NCBI GenBank assembly: GCA_018398765.1
Contig: JAHBMJ010005915.1
Coordinates: 5,001-39,174 of the forward strand
Length of the DNA stretch: 34,174 nt
Origin: Chromera velia
Lineage: Eukaryota; Sar; Chromeraceae
Direction: 5' to 3'
In this document: positions 9,827-21,609 of the stretch, in pieces
Layout: every line of letters begins with the position of its first letter
How positions within the stretch are numbered: the stretch's first letter is position 1
The notes under the pieces: generated by a model
What the model saw: only the letters and a program-made list of their open reading frames with translations
Database searches by the model: none
Told to the model about the DNA's origin: nothing
Program-made: the position numbers and the translations under genes

Positions 9827-12476
9827 AACGGTCTCCCGTCTCTCCAGTTGAACGATGGAACGAGGCACTCACTGGCCTCTTCTGGCGTCCCTCCATTTTG
9901 CTCGGAGTTCTCTCTGCCTCCTGCTGTCCCGTGTCTCGCTTCTTTTGTCGCGTGCACAGAGACACGCAGTTTCACAGGCTCGCACACACTCAACCAGGGA
10001 CGCATGCACACACACGTCGACCGCACGCACTCGCACAATTTCTGCGAAGCCCCCGGACCTCCGGCCAACACTTTAAACGAACTAAATCAAGCAAACATGT
10101 AAATGAATGAATAAATAAGTGAGAAAGAAAGAACGAAAGAAAGACAATTCACCAAAAAGGCACAAAGGTCTGTCACGAAAGTGCTCCGTCAAACGATCGA
10201 AGCAGAGACAGAAAATTAAGTGAGAACGAAAAACAAGCAGTCAGAGAAGGAAGAAAAAACGTGAAGGAAAGAAAAGACGGAAAGACAGAAGCCAAAGGAG
10301 CTGCCTGCACCTAAACGCGCGCGCACCTTTCTTCAAAAATATACAACGACGCAGGATTTCACAGATGAATGAGAAAATTTCGGAGAAAGGAAGATGGCAA
10401 AATGCTTACAAAAGAAAGATAAGAAAAAGAAACTTCGTTGTGTCTGATCGACTTTACAGCCATCCAGACTTAAATTACAAAACCAGTCACTACGTATCGC
10501 TGAATGCGCATGTGCACCCACGATACACAGTGAAATTTAAAAGCAAGACAAAGGAGATGCAGCACGAAAGGACGTTCGGCCGTACAACGGTAGAGGGTCT
10601 ACAGACGCATCAGAGATCTATTATGGACTGCTCGTTTCTTGTCACCTTTTTCCCAAAGAGAAGAAACAAGAAGACAAACACAAAAAGAAGAGGAGCAGCA
10701 CCAAAAGAATGGGCAAAAAGACCAAAAATCAAAACAGTCAACAGAACACCAAAAACGACTGCGTGCTTTGTCTCCTGTACTTCTTACCTTGCCTGTATCG
10801 GAACATGACGGCATGGAAGACAAAAAGAACACCCCAGACTTTGCTGTCATATGTATTCTTTTTTCAGGGCAGAAAGAAAAAACGAAACCCACAAAGCAGA
10901 TAGGCAGTCACACTCAAAAAGGAAGAACGAAACTGAGAGTACGGAATGTCACACTCAAAAACCAAAGAAGGAAAAGGGACAACAGAGCAACCAGCGTTCG
11001 CGTTCTCATCCCCTTCTCGCTTGCTCACTCGTTCGGTCAGTGCGGAATGAGTCCAATCGAATCGAATCCATGCAAATTTGTTCCACCAGAGCATTCGATT
11101 CCTTCTCTTCAAAAGTTGGGTAGAACACATTCAGTCACGTCAATCAAATCCACCAAAGAGTCAAGGAACCAACGAGCAGCCTCCCTCCCTCTTTCCTTTT
11201 TGTCTTTCCATTTCCTCTTCATTCCACTCCCCCCCCTTCATCGATTACGAGTCAGAAGAGGAAGGAAGATTCTCCCTCCACCTTTCTTCTGGGCAGGTGT
11301 CTCTGTCTTTTTTTCCTTCCCTCTCTCACAGATTCTCTCGCTGTTGCTGACTTTCATCTCTTTTCGCTCCTTCTTCCTTCAAGCCTACCTTGCTTTCCAT
11401 TTGGTTTCCTTTTGTACCTGCCAAATGCAACCAAATCCGTCAGTAGTGTTACAGACCGGGCCCACCCTTCAATTCTTTCTGTCAGTCAAACAGTCAGGAA
11501 GAGGCCGGGTGAATAGAAAAGCGAGAAGAGCTTCCATTGAAGCTGCCCTCATGCTCTCATGCACACACGCTCTCTCTGTATGTATACAACATATAACGAA
11601 GAAATCATGGAGACATGCAGGAAAAGGCAGTCACCCTGCAGAGAGAGCACTCTGACCTCACCTGACCTCCCGGAGCCATGCGTTCAGCTTTCTCGCTCAG
11701 AATGCGAACGCAGGTGTATGTCTCTTCATGAATTCACTTCTCATAAATTCATCCTTCCTCCCTCCCTGCACTTTCTTCTCTTCTCGATGACGTCCCTCTT
11801 TACTGTATGCTCTTCTTTGCTTCTCTCTTGTCGACAGTTTCAGTCAGTACTGGCGCATCTTCAGCCTGACAGGTTTTCATCCTCGCCCAGGACTGATGAC
11901 TCCCTCGCCAGTCTGACACATTGAATGTTGCCAACAGGATCGAGCGCACAGGTTGTTTTTTCTTTGGGGCGGCTGGATAGAGGGGGCGCTTCTTTACTGA
12001 TACAAGCAGGAAGGAAGGAAGGAGGGGAGTGGGGACGACTCATGGTAGCATAGCATTGAGTCCTCTCTCACATGCTTTCTTCATCTGTCTGATCTGGTCG
12101 GTCAGTCTGAATTAATTCCACAACAACGGGCTCATATGAATTCATGGATGGCTGGATGGGGGGGGAGACAGAGGAAGAATTGCGTCGGTGCAAACGGCAG
12201 TCAAGGCACGGACAAAAGAACAAAAGGGGAAGTGGAGGAACGAGTTTCGAATTGAATTGAGTTTAAACAGATGGATGGAAGGTGAGACTGTGAGAAGCCT
12301 AGCGCGCCATTGACCTGTGTGTGTCTGTGCATCGACGCGAAGTAAGTGGACTGGCTGCACGACTCGCTAAGCAAATTCGCGAATACTTGTGTGTGTGAGA
12401 GAGAGAAACAAATTGGGCGGGCAGGTGGCAGAGACGTCAGTGTCATTTGACTGGCTGTCTCGACCATTGACTGCCA

Positions 12477-12509
12477 CTTTTTTTTCTCTCTTTCTTTCTT
12501 TCTTTCTCT
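12477..12509. repeat. T-run plus (CTTT)n microsatellite
   Basis: A T-run is followed by CTCTC and four to five CTTT units. Similar tracts occur near 13136-13160, 14088-14103 (GGAA) and 14362-14379 (TTCC). Confidence 0.8.
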
Positions 12510-15500
12510 GAGCGGTACAAGCAAGAGACGGCAACGGAGGAAGACTCCAGACCAGAAAGAATGGGAAGAGAGGACAGAACGCAGGGCGGATGCAAAAGGT
12601 TGAAAACGAATTTCTGGCTGTCGAAGGAGTCATGCACTTGAGAAAACAGAAATGCGAAGTTGGTGGAAATGGGTGAGTTTAGTGGGAAAAGCAAGTGCAA
12701 AAGCGAATGAACGATACTTTTTCATCCTTTTCTTTTCTCCGTCTGACTGTACAGGAGGAGAAAGAAGGGAAAAACCACGCATGTGCGAAGAGGAGAGAGA
12801 AAGAAGAAGACGAGGAAACGGACGGAAAAGACAGACGTTCAAGCAAGAACACACAGCATTATTGTCGTTTCGCTCCACGAACTTCTTCTCCATCCAACCA
12901 AATATTTGCACCCAGTTGCATACCCTTGCCTCCTTGTGGCCCCGGACTTTTGCTCATTGCCTCCATACACATTCTTCTTCTCTGTCTTGTCGTCACTCTG
13001 CCAGTCTTTCAGCTGCACAAAGCCGAAATCTTTCTGAGAATTTGGCGGTGGCTGCAACGAATGAACAAATGAAGAAATAAGAGAAAAGCGAAAAAGAAGC
13101 TCACGCCCCATTTTCTCTCTTTACGCCCTCTCTTTTCTTTCTTTCTTTCTCTTTCTTTGAGGAGCCTTGGAGGACCCCGTACCTCTAGTCGCACTCTCTC
13201 AGTGTGCACCTTCCCAAGGTGCATCTGCCCATTTGCCTGACTGTCTCCCTCCTGTTCCTCTCCCGCGCTTTCTCTTTTCTCCCCTCTCCCTTGCTTGCTC
13301 TGTCCCTATCCCGTTTTCCGTCTGCCCTATTTGATTGATTTTGTACACACACAGAGATCGTACGAATGAAGACCCAACAAACCCCACTGGCCACCAAAGT
13401 GGTCCCCTTACTTCTGCCTTCCTCTGTTCGTCTCTTTAAGCTTGTCCTCGCTGCACAGATTTCAGCTCGGTGTTGCTCTAGCTTTCTTGCGTCGTGCTGC
13501 TGATCTCAGCATTTCTTGCTATTCTTTCATTCTTCGTCTTTTCGGTCTTTCTTCTTCCCCTCGACTTTCTTCTGTAGGCAGCAACCCTTTCGAAAGAAAG
13601 CGCCCCAAGACACACAACAGACAGCTTTTTCGGTCAAGAAGAACAAAAACAAAAACAGTGCTCCCTCCAAATTTTTCGCGAATTCGTGGGAAGGGGACAA
13701 AGGAACAGTCTAGAAGGGGGGAAGGAAATCGCTTGACGAACAGAAAAGAAGAGCGAACTGCTAGAGGTGGCTGGAAGGGGAAAAGAAAGGAAAGAGCGGC
13801 CTTTGTTTGTTTGGGTGAGAACACAGCAGGCAGATCCTCCGAGAAGAGTGTGAAATGCACGGCAAGGAAAGATGGAGAAGAGAGGGAGAGGATGATGGAA
13901 CGCGCCTCGCCCCTTCCTCCCTCCTCCGGTTGCCTGGAGGGACCTGTCAGTCTGTGTGTTGCCCTAAAGACCTTTAGAGACGAGAGAATTAAAGATTAAG
14001 AGACAATTAAGGAGATGGCCTCGATTCTCAGGAAGAGAGAGAGCCGACATTCATTCCAGCAGCGGTACTTCAACAAAGACATGCAGGAAGGAAGGAAGGA
14101 AGGAATACATCCACATCCATGGAGGTTTTTCTTCTCTTCATCTTGCTTCGGCTGGAAAGATGGAGACGGTCTGCTGCAGAAAGGTAGTGAACTGCCAGCT
14201 ACCCTTGTCGTTCTCCCCCCCTTCGACGTTCCTTTGACGCGCTCCTTCCTGCAGTTTTTCTCGGATTTCCTTTCTTTTCATCTCTGTATGACAATCCATG
14301 CTATGGTACAAGTGGTGTTCTGTCTGCGCCTGCTGATAGAAACAGACGGGTGCATGGGGAGGTTCCTTCCTTCCTTCCTTTGTGTTGCATGAATTGAATT
14401 GAATGGATACATTCAACGCATCGAGACGATGTCATCGGCTTTCTCTTCCTTCACTTACTCATCCGTATCGATCTTCTTGATCTCCCTCCCTCTCTCTCTC
14501 TCTGTTTCTTTTTTTCTCTGACATACATAGATTCACCGCTTTCTTGCAAGTATTCCATTGCCCTTTACTCGACTTCGACCCGAATGTTCACACACTTGTT
14601 CTTTCTGTACTTACACATCCTTCAGTTAATCATTGAGGCATTCAAACAGTCACGAGAAAGGAAGAAAGCAAAAGCGAATCAAACAAACAAAGAAGCAAAC
14701 AAGGGGGCGGCTGTGTACAATGGGAGGTGAAGAGAAGGGCTTCGTATGAAGTAAAGAAGAGGGAGAAGAGGAGCTGAGGGCATAGAAGAGTAAGGCGAAA
14801 ATGTTCTGTCCAGGAAAGAAAGACAAAAGAACAAATGAACAGCTGCACAACCTCTCATGACATTCGCAGTAAAGCAAACAGAGGCAAACACATAAGGTTC
14901 ATCCAGAATGTGCTTTCCTTCTTTCCTTCTTTCTTTTTCATCCCTTTCTTTCATTACGACGAACTTCAGTGCCTTGTTCTTTGCTTCTCTCATTCGCTTT
15001 TTTGCTTTTCAAGTCGCTCCTCCTTCTCTCCTTCTCACGCACTGACTTACCTGACTCTTGCTTGCGTTCTCTCTCCCTCTTTCTTTCTCTCTGTGCCTGT
15101 GTGTGTCCATCACGGAACTTTCGAAGGACGCAGACACACGTCCTGCTGTCTTCTTTCAAACACAAAGGAGGGAGGCCCAACCGGACTGTGCACAACAGAA
15201 CTTCAAAAGCATCCGATACCTTTCTCCTACTCCTCTTCCACTTCTTTTTTCCTGCACTCTGAACAGCAGAAAGCTGAACAAACAAACGACTGAACGAACA
15301 AGCGAGGGAATTAACAAAGTAACCCCCGCCACATCCAGCCTTTCTTCCCTCTCCTCTCTCTTTCTGTACCACCACCTGAACTTTTCTTTCCATTTCTTTC
15401 TGCCCTTCCCTCCCTGCCTCGCAAAACCAATGTGGCCAAAACTCAAACTTGAACCACTCCTTTCCACCTCCCTTTCTTCTTTCAACTCCCCTCCTGTCCT

Positions 15501-15687
15501 GCACAACCGCACATCCCTCTATGTCCTCCCAGACCAAACAACAGAACAATGTCATACGAATGAATGGATACTGGTGGCTTCAGTCTGAGGAATCTCTTTC
15601 TTTCTTTTTTTCATCTCCGCCACGAAATCAAATTTTCTTTCCGAATACGAAAGCAAGTCACTCTTTCTGAATGCCAGAAGAACAATG

Positions 15688-16540
15688 TCAGACACTGAAG
15701 TGATTTCTCAGGAAAGTAAACACCCTTCGTCTCCATCCAACTCGTTTCTCCAGTCGCCCTCTTCCCCTTTCTCTCTCCCTCCTCAGCTGTGGAGAGAAAG
15801 CAAAGGGATTTCTTCTCTCAGAAGGAGAAGACACACTGTCAAATGCCTGCCCCCCCACTCCGGGAGCACCCTCAGGGCGCCTCTGTGATTGACGCACGCC
15901 GTGTCGGCTGCCAACCCTCGTGAGGTCTTTCCGGAAAACTGCGAATGATGCAACCACCCTGTTCCTGTCTCGACCCGAGAGCATGCCCTCATCTCCAAAC
16001 GGCATCTGAAAATTCAAACTGGGCATCGAAGGTAGAGGCAAAGACCTAGGAACAGAGGGCAATTTGAACGAGCTAAACCGACCCCCTTCCCTTCCCTCCT
16101 CTTCTCCCTCTACCGATCCCTCTTCTTCCTCCTCCTCCTCCTCGTCTTGAGGATCCTCTTTCGTCAGGTCAAACAACCGAAACCCCGACCGAATCTCCTT
16201 CCAACCCTCTGAGAGCAGAACCTGGAGAGACGGCGCGAACGAGGGAGAGAGCGAGAGCGTCGTTACCTGAACGTTCAACGCCTCGTGACCCCACTCGAAC
16301 GCCAAGTCTTCGGCTGTCTTCAAAAGCAAAGGCATCACCACCTGCAAAAGAAGGAAAAGAAATAAAAACACCTCTCATCAAAAAAAGAACCTGACACATA
16401 CACATCCTTTCACGCCACACATCTTTTGCATACAGAAAAGGTTCCAGGGCACCAAACCTCCCTGCCTGCATGTCCTGCCTGGCAGTGATGAGTACCGTCA
16501 AAATCCATGAATCAGCAACTTTGTAGAAGGAACGCAGCAG

Positions 16541-16635
<95 letters not shown>

Positions 16636-17805
16636 NNNNNNNNNNNNNNNNNNNNNNNNNNNNNNNNNNNNNNNCCCGCATTGCTGCCCTGGGTTTGCCC
16701 TCCACCACCAGCGCATCCACCCACGCGCTCTTCGTCTCGGCAGTTGCGCACAGGCTCTCACTGGAGCTTTGTCTCTTCTTCGACTTCCTTCTCTCAGCAG
16801 AGGCGGCAGAGGGAGAAGACAACTCTTGCCCCTCCGAGAGCCACCCAGGTTCACTCACAGCAGACGAAGCGTAAGGAAGCTCCGCCAGTATGAGGAAACC
16901 AAAGAGGTCACCTGAAAGCAAGAAGAAGAGAAAAGAGAGGATGAATGACAGCGCAATGGGGACAGAACTTTCAAAGCCTCGTTCGTCACCTTCGAAAAAG
17001 TCAAAGGACTTCAGGGAAACCAGGAAGGAGGCTCACAATTTTGCCACCGTCTCCCCCCCTCCCTAGCTCATTCTCGTGACCGCTCTGACGCACGCACCTG
17101 TATGTTTGTTGGAGGCCTTCAACATCCGGGTCCTGCGTTCATTTATTCATTCGTTCGTTCGTTTCGCTTGGATAAACAATGAAGACTGTTAGACTGCATG
17201 GCACAGAATCTCGTGCTGTCTTTGGCCCCTTCGAAGTTCAAAGAAATCGAAAGCGAAATGAAGAGACCACAGTGGAGGGAGGGAGGGGGAAAGGAAGGCG
17301 GGCATGCATGGAAGAAACAAAAGACGGGACTCCTCTTCTCATCACGGGAAGGCATTACTCTCTCCTACTGATTCTGCTGCCTTGGAGAAAAGGGAGACGC
17401 TTCTTCGTCGGCGTCTTTTCCCCTTGTTATCATTATACGGAAATCATGCCCCCCCATACTGCTTCGTTCCTGCCTGCCTACATACGTACCTGCATGCATG
17501 GAAGAGCTCTGGGTGAAACTTCTGGATCAGTTTTGCCAAGGGCTTTCCCGTCCCCCCCCCCGTCTCCTCCGAGGTGCTCTTGTGAAACCAGCACTGCAGA
17601 AGCTGCACACAGCAGGAGGACAGAGGGGATGTGAGTGGAATGGGAGAAACTTGCACACACGGTGGGCAAAATAACTGAAGCACAGCAGGAAGCCAAGCAG
17701 CTAGGCACGAAGGAGTGTCCCGTTTACCGGAAACAGGAACCAACGGAGACAAACAAAAAGACACAGGCACAGCCAGGCACAAATACTCTCTCTGTCCTTC
17801 TCTCT

Positions 17806-17843
<38 letters not shown>

Positions 17844-18791
17844 GTGTGCAAGAGAGAGGGGGGGGGCAGGGGGGGGAGGGAGGAACGGAGAAAGGAATGC
17901 AGACAGGGGTACGGCATGCTACGGCAGTTACACCCCTCACCCCTCCCTCGCTCACTTGAGAGAAGTAGTTGGGAGCTGCGGCCCTGTCCCTTACAAACGC
18001 CCCCGCCTTGGCGCTGCGGTCCCACGGCGAGACGCCCAGGCCCATGCCCTCCCCCCCTCCCACCGCGAGAGGCCCCCCAAAGGGAGAGGGAGGAGACGGG
18101 AGAGATCTCCGGAGACAGAGGTGGAAGATTTCCACGAGATCCCCTCTGCAGTCCAGAGAGGCAGGAGGGAGGCGACCGCAAGATTGCACATGCGGTCCTC
18201 CAAGCAGACTTCTGTAAGCTTGAATTGACAGTGGTCATGAAAGAAAAGAAGCACTAGACGTTCCGAGAGGCACGCGGATGCATGTCAGAAGACCCATCCT
18301 AAGAGGTGAAAGAGCCGAGAGACGGGAAGACGGCGACGACCAACCGAGAGAAGCCAGATGAGCAAAAAAGTGCCCGTCGATAGGCCGTCGTGTGTTCACC
18401 CAGAGAGAAAAGAGGGGTGCGGAAAGGGAACCACGAAAGGAGATCGTGCAAGCATACAAAGAAGGCAGACTGACGCTGTGACAGGACTGATAGCCACATC
18501 TGAAGCCTGAAGAGGCCGAGGTGCATTCCTTCCGTATACATACTCTTCCGGGGCCAGCCACCTTCTTGCCACAGCCCTCAATTGCGTGAGTCCCTCTTCT
18601 GCTTTTGCCTTTTGCTCTTCGTCAGCAGAGAAGGAGAAGGAAGGGGCGGTTGAGGACGTGCGGGAACGGCGAGCGCAGCCGTTCAGGAGAGAGAAGGGGT
18701 GCTGGACAAAAGCGGTCCCCATTGCAGCGATACATGCAAGAGTCAGGACCATGCCCAAAAGCATGGACCTCAGTCTTGCAAGAAATAGCAT
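15688..18791 (-). CDS. Split gene: probable plastid-targeted GNAT N-acetyltransferase
   Basis: Exon 1 (18791-18544) starts at the first in-frame ATG. It encodes a signal peptide with hydrophobic core MLLGMVLTLACIAAMGTA and a predicted cut before FVQ, then a Ser/Thr/Arg-rich stretch, as in bipartite leaders for complex red plastids. The donor is GTATGT. Exon 2 (18211-17956) keeps phase; it contains DLVEIFHLCLR and SPWDRSAKAG and ends at GTGAGC. Exon 3 (from 16911 after CTTTCAG) has GDLFGFLILAELPY, an Ala/Ser/Lys linker, and SAWVDALVVEGKPRAAMR running into the assembly gap. Exon 4 (16341-15688, TGA stop) has PLLLKTAEDLAFEWGHEALN, then VLLSEGWKEIRSGFRLF, then an acidic tail. The order of beta-strand, V-x-x-x-RG-like turn, AE-helix, and C-terminal strand fits the GNAT fold (acetyl-CoA-dependent N-acetylation). 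Exons 2 and 3 do not join in phase; a candidate exon ending at 17490 (donor GTACGT) with a poly-G run may lie between. Exact exon set is uncertain. Confidence 0.6.
16541..16635. repeat. (AC)n(AG)n(AC)n microsatellite abutting the gap
   Basis: About 14 AC units, 12 AG units and a further run of AC, ending at the Ns. It lies between exons 3 and 4 of the acetyltransferase gene and probably caused the assembly break. Confidence 0.95.
16636..16674. other. Assembly gap (39 N)
   Basis: Unknown bases. True length is not shown by the sequence. The donor site of exon 3, and possibly a few codons of the acetyl-CoA-binding turn, fall here. Confidence 0.98.
17808..17848. repeat. (GT)n microsatellite
   Basis: About 18 GT units with one GC interruption, followed by AG repeats and long G-runs to about 17880. 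It lies in the intron downstream of exon 2 of the acetyltransferase gene. Confidence 0.9.
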
Positions 18792-18899
18792 ACCGGAGCC
18801 TGACAGTTTCACAAGAGCAGCTGTAATTTAAGGCAAAAGACCTTGAATCGAATCTGAAAGGACGATATGTATATATCTACACCTGGCAGAGAAGACGGT

Positions 18900-19400
18900 T
18901 ACTGGATGCCGCCTTTCCACTTTAGGCCGTCACTTCCGATGGTACGGGTTTGTCTTGCTGGAGATGTGTCAAACTTCACGCTCTGAGAGCAGATTCCTGC
19001 ACTCAGGATCTCCTTCTTCCCATGCAGACTGAAAGATGTCAACAACGTACAACTGGACGTCAACTTCGCCGTGGATGCCGGCCGGCCGCGCAGAGGAAAC
19101 CTTTTGTTCCGCGCGGTACGATTCCGGTATACGATGTGCGCGCGCGCGTGCATGCGCGCGAAATCATGCATCGCGCTTAATCTGACGCAAGCAAGCTTGC
19201 GAACGGCCCCAGCAAGAAAAATGAGAACTTCACGATGGACGCACGCCGGCCAGCCGATCGGGTGGTCGCGCCGACCCCCCCCCCCACGGGAAAAGCCGCA
19301 GAACCCCCCCTCCCCCAGGGAAAAAGCCCGGGGATGCAGCCTGTCGCTTTCCGGGGCCACTGACGTACGCATGCATGACGACGCGGGTTCATGCATGCTT
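18900..19400. other. CpG-rich region with short dispersed repeats
   Basis: High GC with GCGC and GCATGC runs. AACTTC-GATGG/AACTTC-GTGGATGCCGGCC-like segments recur at about 19063 and 19228. A CTTTCCGGGGCCAC segment at about 19348 reappears at about 19566 in the tandem repeat that follows. No gene is supported; ORFs differ in every frame without conserved motifs. Confidence 0.45.
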
Positions 19401-19478
19401 TTCTAGACCATTTGGGGCGGGATCTTTCCGGAGCCTTTTTTTGGTGAAAGACACCTGACGCACGTACATTTGGTGCAT

Positions 19479-19706
19479 ATTCAGCCTTTTGGGGTAGGGT
19501 TTTTACCGAAAGACAGCGTGCACGTGGGCTGGGGTATTTCTGTTTTCTAAGTGCCCTCCGCTTCACTTTCCGGGGCCACCGTGCATATGGCGTACATTCA
19601 GCCTTTCAGGGCCGGGTTTTTGTCGAAAGACAGCATGCATGCACGTGGGCCCGTGGGCTGGGGTATTTCTGTTTTCTAAGTGCCCCCCGCTTCGCTTTCT
19701 GGGGCC
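19479..19706. repeat. Tandem repeat, two units of about 117 bp
   Basis: Unit 1 starts with ATTCAGCCTTTTGGGG at 19479 and unit 2 with ATTCAGCCTTTCAGGG at 19596. Both contain GAAAGACAGC, GGGCTGGGGTATTTCTG, TTTTCTAAGTGCCC and a GGGGCC end. Unit 2 has a small internal duplication (GTGGGC). A degenerate earlier unit may begin near 19412. Confidence 0.8.
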
Positions 19707-19762
19707 ATTTTTCTTTAGTGCTCTTAATTGTCCTGCACTCTGCACAGGCTTTCTAGACACTG

Positions 19763-19821
19763 CGGCGTTTACGGTCAAACGCCGTGGTGCCGCGGAGCGC
19801 CCGAAGGGCGCACCGCGGCGC
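19763..19821. repeat. Two adjacent GC-rich hairpins
   Basis: The first is CGGCGTTT (19763-19770), loop ACGGTC, AAACGCCG (19777-19784): a perfect 8-bp stem. The second is GTGCCGCGGAGCGCCC (19787-19802), loop GAA, then 19806-19821: 14 of 16 positions pair. They are separated by two bases. Confidence 0.7.
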
Positions 19822-19849
19822 GCTGCGGTTGTAAAACCTTGAAGAAAGG

Positions 19850-21067
19850 GGGGAACCGCGGCGTGATTGTTCCGGTCTTTACCTTTTCTGAGGTAAGTTG
19901 AACCAAATTGATCAGCAATTAATTAAATTTATCATTGAAACACCTTAAAAAAAATTTTGTGGCGCCTGCGGTACACAGAAAAAACCGTTTTGACGGTATA
20001 TGAGGCCATGTCCCAAATGGAAGGGGGCGCCGCCGTGGAGGGGCCTGGAGGGAACCACGGCGCAGCCGCAGTGCTAAAAATGGCCGCTCTAGAGAGCCTA
20101 ACTCTGCAGCGTTTTGTCGCAGCAAACCTTCTGTCCTCCATCCATAGCAGGAGGGGCACAAAGGGCCCCTTCCAGCCCGAGGGTCTGCTCGGGAGGGAAG
20201 TGGCCGCGTTCTCCGGGTCTTTTGACCGGGAGGGCGCAAACTGAAAGAATTTCTTTGGTAATGCGAGAAGACAGAAGAGAGATGGATAAAAGCGCAAACA
20301 AATGAATCAGAAAAGTTTTGGGAACTGAGTTTAAAGAAAGAGTTTTGATGGGGTGTTTAAAGCAGGAGTTCTTTGAAGGGATGGAAGACGTGTGGGATGC
20401 ACCTCTGCACAATTAAAGTCTTTCTGATTAAAAGGGTAGCCTTTTTTCAATGAAAGAACTGAAGGGTTTCAAAGGTTCTGCCCTGCATCCCCTCTGTCTC
20501 TTTTCTCTCTCTTTTGATTGTCCAACCTGTTGTGAGGCCGCGATTGATCAGCTGTATCAGGGTGATTGAAGTCACGCCTATTTTCGTCGCTGGTAGTCGT
20601 AGGATAGAACAAATCGACAAACTAGGTTAGATCTACCTCTCATATATGGGGACGCAGCATGTATGAAAAAACCCTCAATCATCATTCTTTAGTGTATCCC
20701 TGATCCTGTGTTAGGCCAGTATGCATCTTGCCTAGGCATAAGTCCTATCCGTCTGCTACAACCAATCTGTTACAAGCGCATGCCCTTCGGACTGGGCCAC
20801 CGATCCTAGCTTATACTACTCATGGTGGACAAAAATTAATACCTTTCATTCTCCGTGTGTTCGCGTGGTCAACTCTGCTTCTCTATGGATGGGTATTGTG
20901 ATCTTCCTTTTCCCTCCCCTGCTTCTTCTTCAATAGTCCCCTTATCTATTTAAAATTTTTTTTTTCTCCTCAACATTTCTTTATTAAACCTTTTTTTACA
21001 TCTATAAATTATTTTGCACGTTTGGCGGCTTTTGGCGCTTTTGGTATGTTTCTTTAATCTCACGTTG
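19850..21067. other. No gene recognised
   Basis: Contains a further imperfect hairpin (CGCCGTGG ... CCACGGCG near 20029-20062) and otherwise unremarkable mixed sequence. ORFs in 19900-20400 overlap on both strands without a plausible product. Confidence 0.4.
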
Positions 21068-21550
21068 TGTGGAGTCCTACCCTGTGGCGCTGCCCTCTAA
21101 ACCCTTGCATACGCTATATCTGAATGAGCCCACATACCGACGCTAGGCTCCGTCGTCACACTTTGCTTCGTACGCTAGTTCGTACGTATTGCGCGCATCG
21201 ATCAAAGTTATTAAAGTTGAGTCTGACCTTCGTATTCAAGCAACATGTCACTCGAGCAACGGATAGTATCGTTTGAGTCTGATGTCTGTTTGTCATAGAT
21301 GGAGAGTTTAAGAAAGACGAACAGAAAGAAGACTGAGCAGAAACCGTGTATGAGAGAATAAACCCAGCTGATTGGAATCCTACTGGGAGATCGCGTTAGC
21401 GCTTAAACTGATATAGAGCCAAACCTTCTGTAAAGTGTTGCTTGAGTTAGTATTGTTTACGTTCCTTCTCCAAATCTTCCCCAGGGTTCTTGTCCTCGCT
21501 TTACCTTCTGTCTGGACGCCACAAAGCGGCTGGACAGGAGGGACAAAGCA
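21068..21550 (+). repeat. Copy A of a TG...CA direct repeat, possible 5' LTR
   Basis: A 483-bp sequence starting TGTGGAGTCCTACCCT and ending GGGACAAAGCA. It matches copy B at 28905-29375 with 50 substitutions and one 12-bp indel. TG...CA ends are typical of LTRs. The bases after it (TGGTGACCGCTC from 21554) could be a primer-binding site. No clear target duplication is seen around either copy or the pair, so solo repeats remain possible. Plus orientation is inferred from the candidate PBS. Confidence 0.6.
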
Positions 21551-21604
21551 TTGTGGTGACCGCTCAGCTCGATGAGTGTCGACTCTCATGTACCTTCTGT
21601 GATA

Positions 21605-21609
21605 GAGAT
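21605..21609. repeat. Target site duplication, left copy
   Basis: GAGAT directly abuts the left LTR of the compact LTR element and is repeated exactly at 24426-24430 against the right LTR. Confidence 0.85.

Larger units (their letters stand above)
8883..15687. other. Low-complexity, microsatellite-rich gene desert
   Basis: Nearly 7 kb with no convincing gene on either strand. It is dominated by alternating purine-rich and pyrimidine-rich tracts and repeats of CT, GT, CTTT, GAAG, GCCT and AATTG. Many ORFs exist because homopurine and homopyrimidine tracts lack stops, but their products are low-complexity (Lys/Arg/Glu or Ser/Phe/Leu) and change character when the tract changes. It could contain UTRs, long introns or regulatory DNA of a flanking gene; nothing in the sequence decides this. 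Confidence 0.5.

Noticed and set aside
10639..11655. 338-codon plus-strand ORF, the longest in the gene desert
   Set aside because: Its product switches from Lys/Gln/Arg-rich to Ser/Phe/Leu-rich exactly where the DNA changes from purine-rich to pyrimidine-rich, and no motif is visible. It is most likely a by-product of stop-poor tracts.
14088..14379. (GGAA)n and (TTCC)n tracts about 270 bp apart as an inverted repeat
   Set aside because: Both are simple microsatellites common throughout this region; pairing is not meaningful evidence of an element.
14938..15555. 205-codon minus-strand ORF
   Set aside because: Lys/Arg/Glu low complexity antisense to a pyrimidine tract; no domain and no good splice or start context.
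17701..18257. Long plus-strand ORFs overlapping the acetyltransferase exon 2
   Set aside because: They run through the (GT)n microsatellite and are antisense to an exon with matching splice sites.
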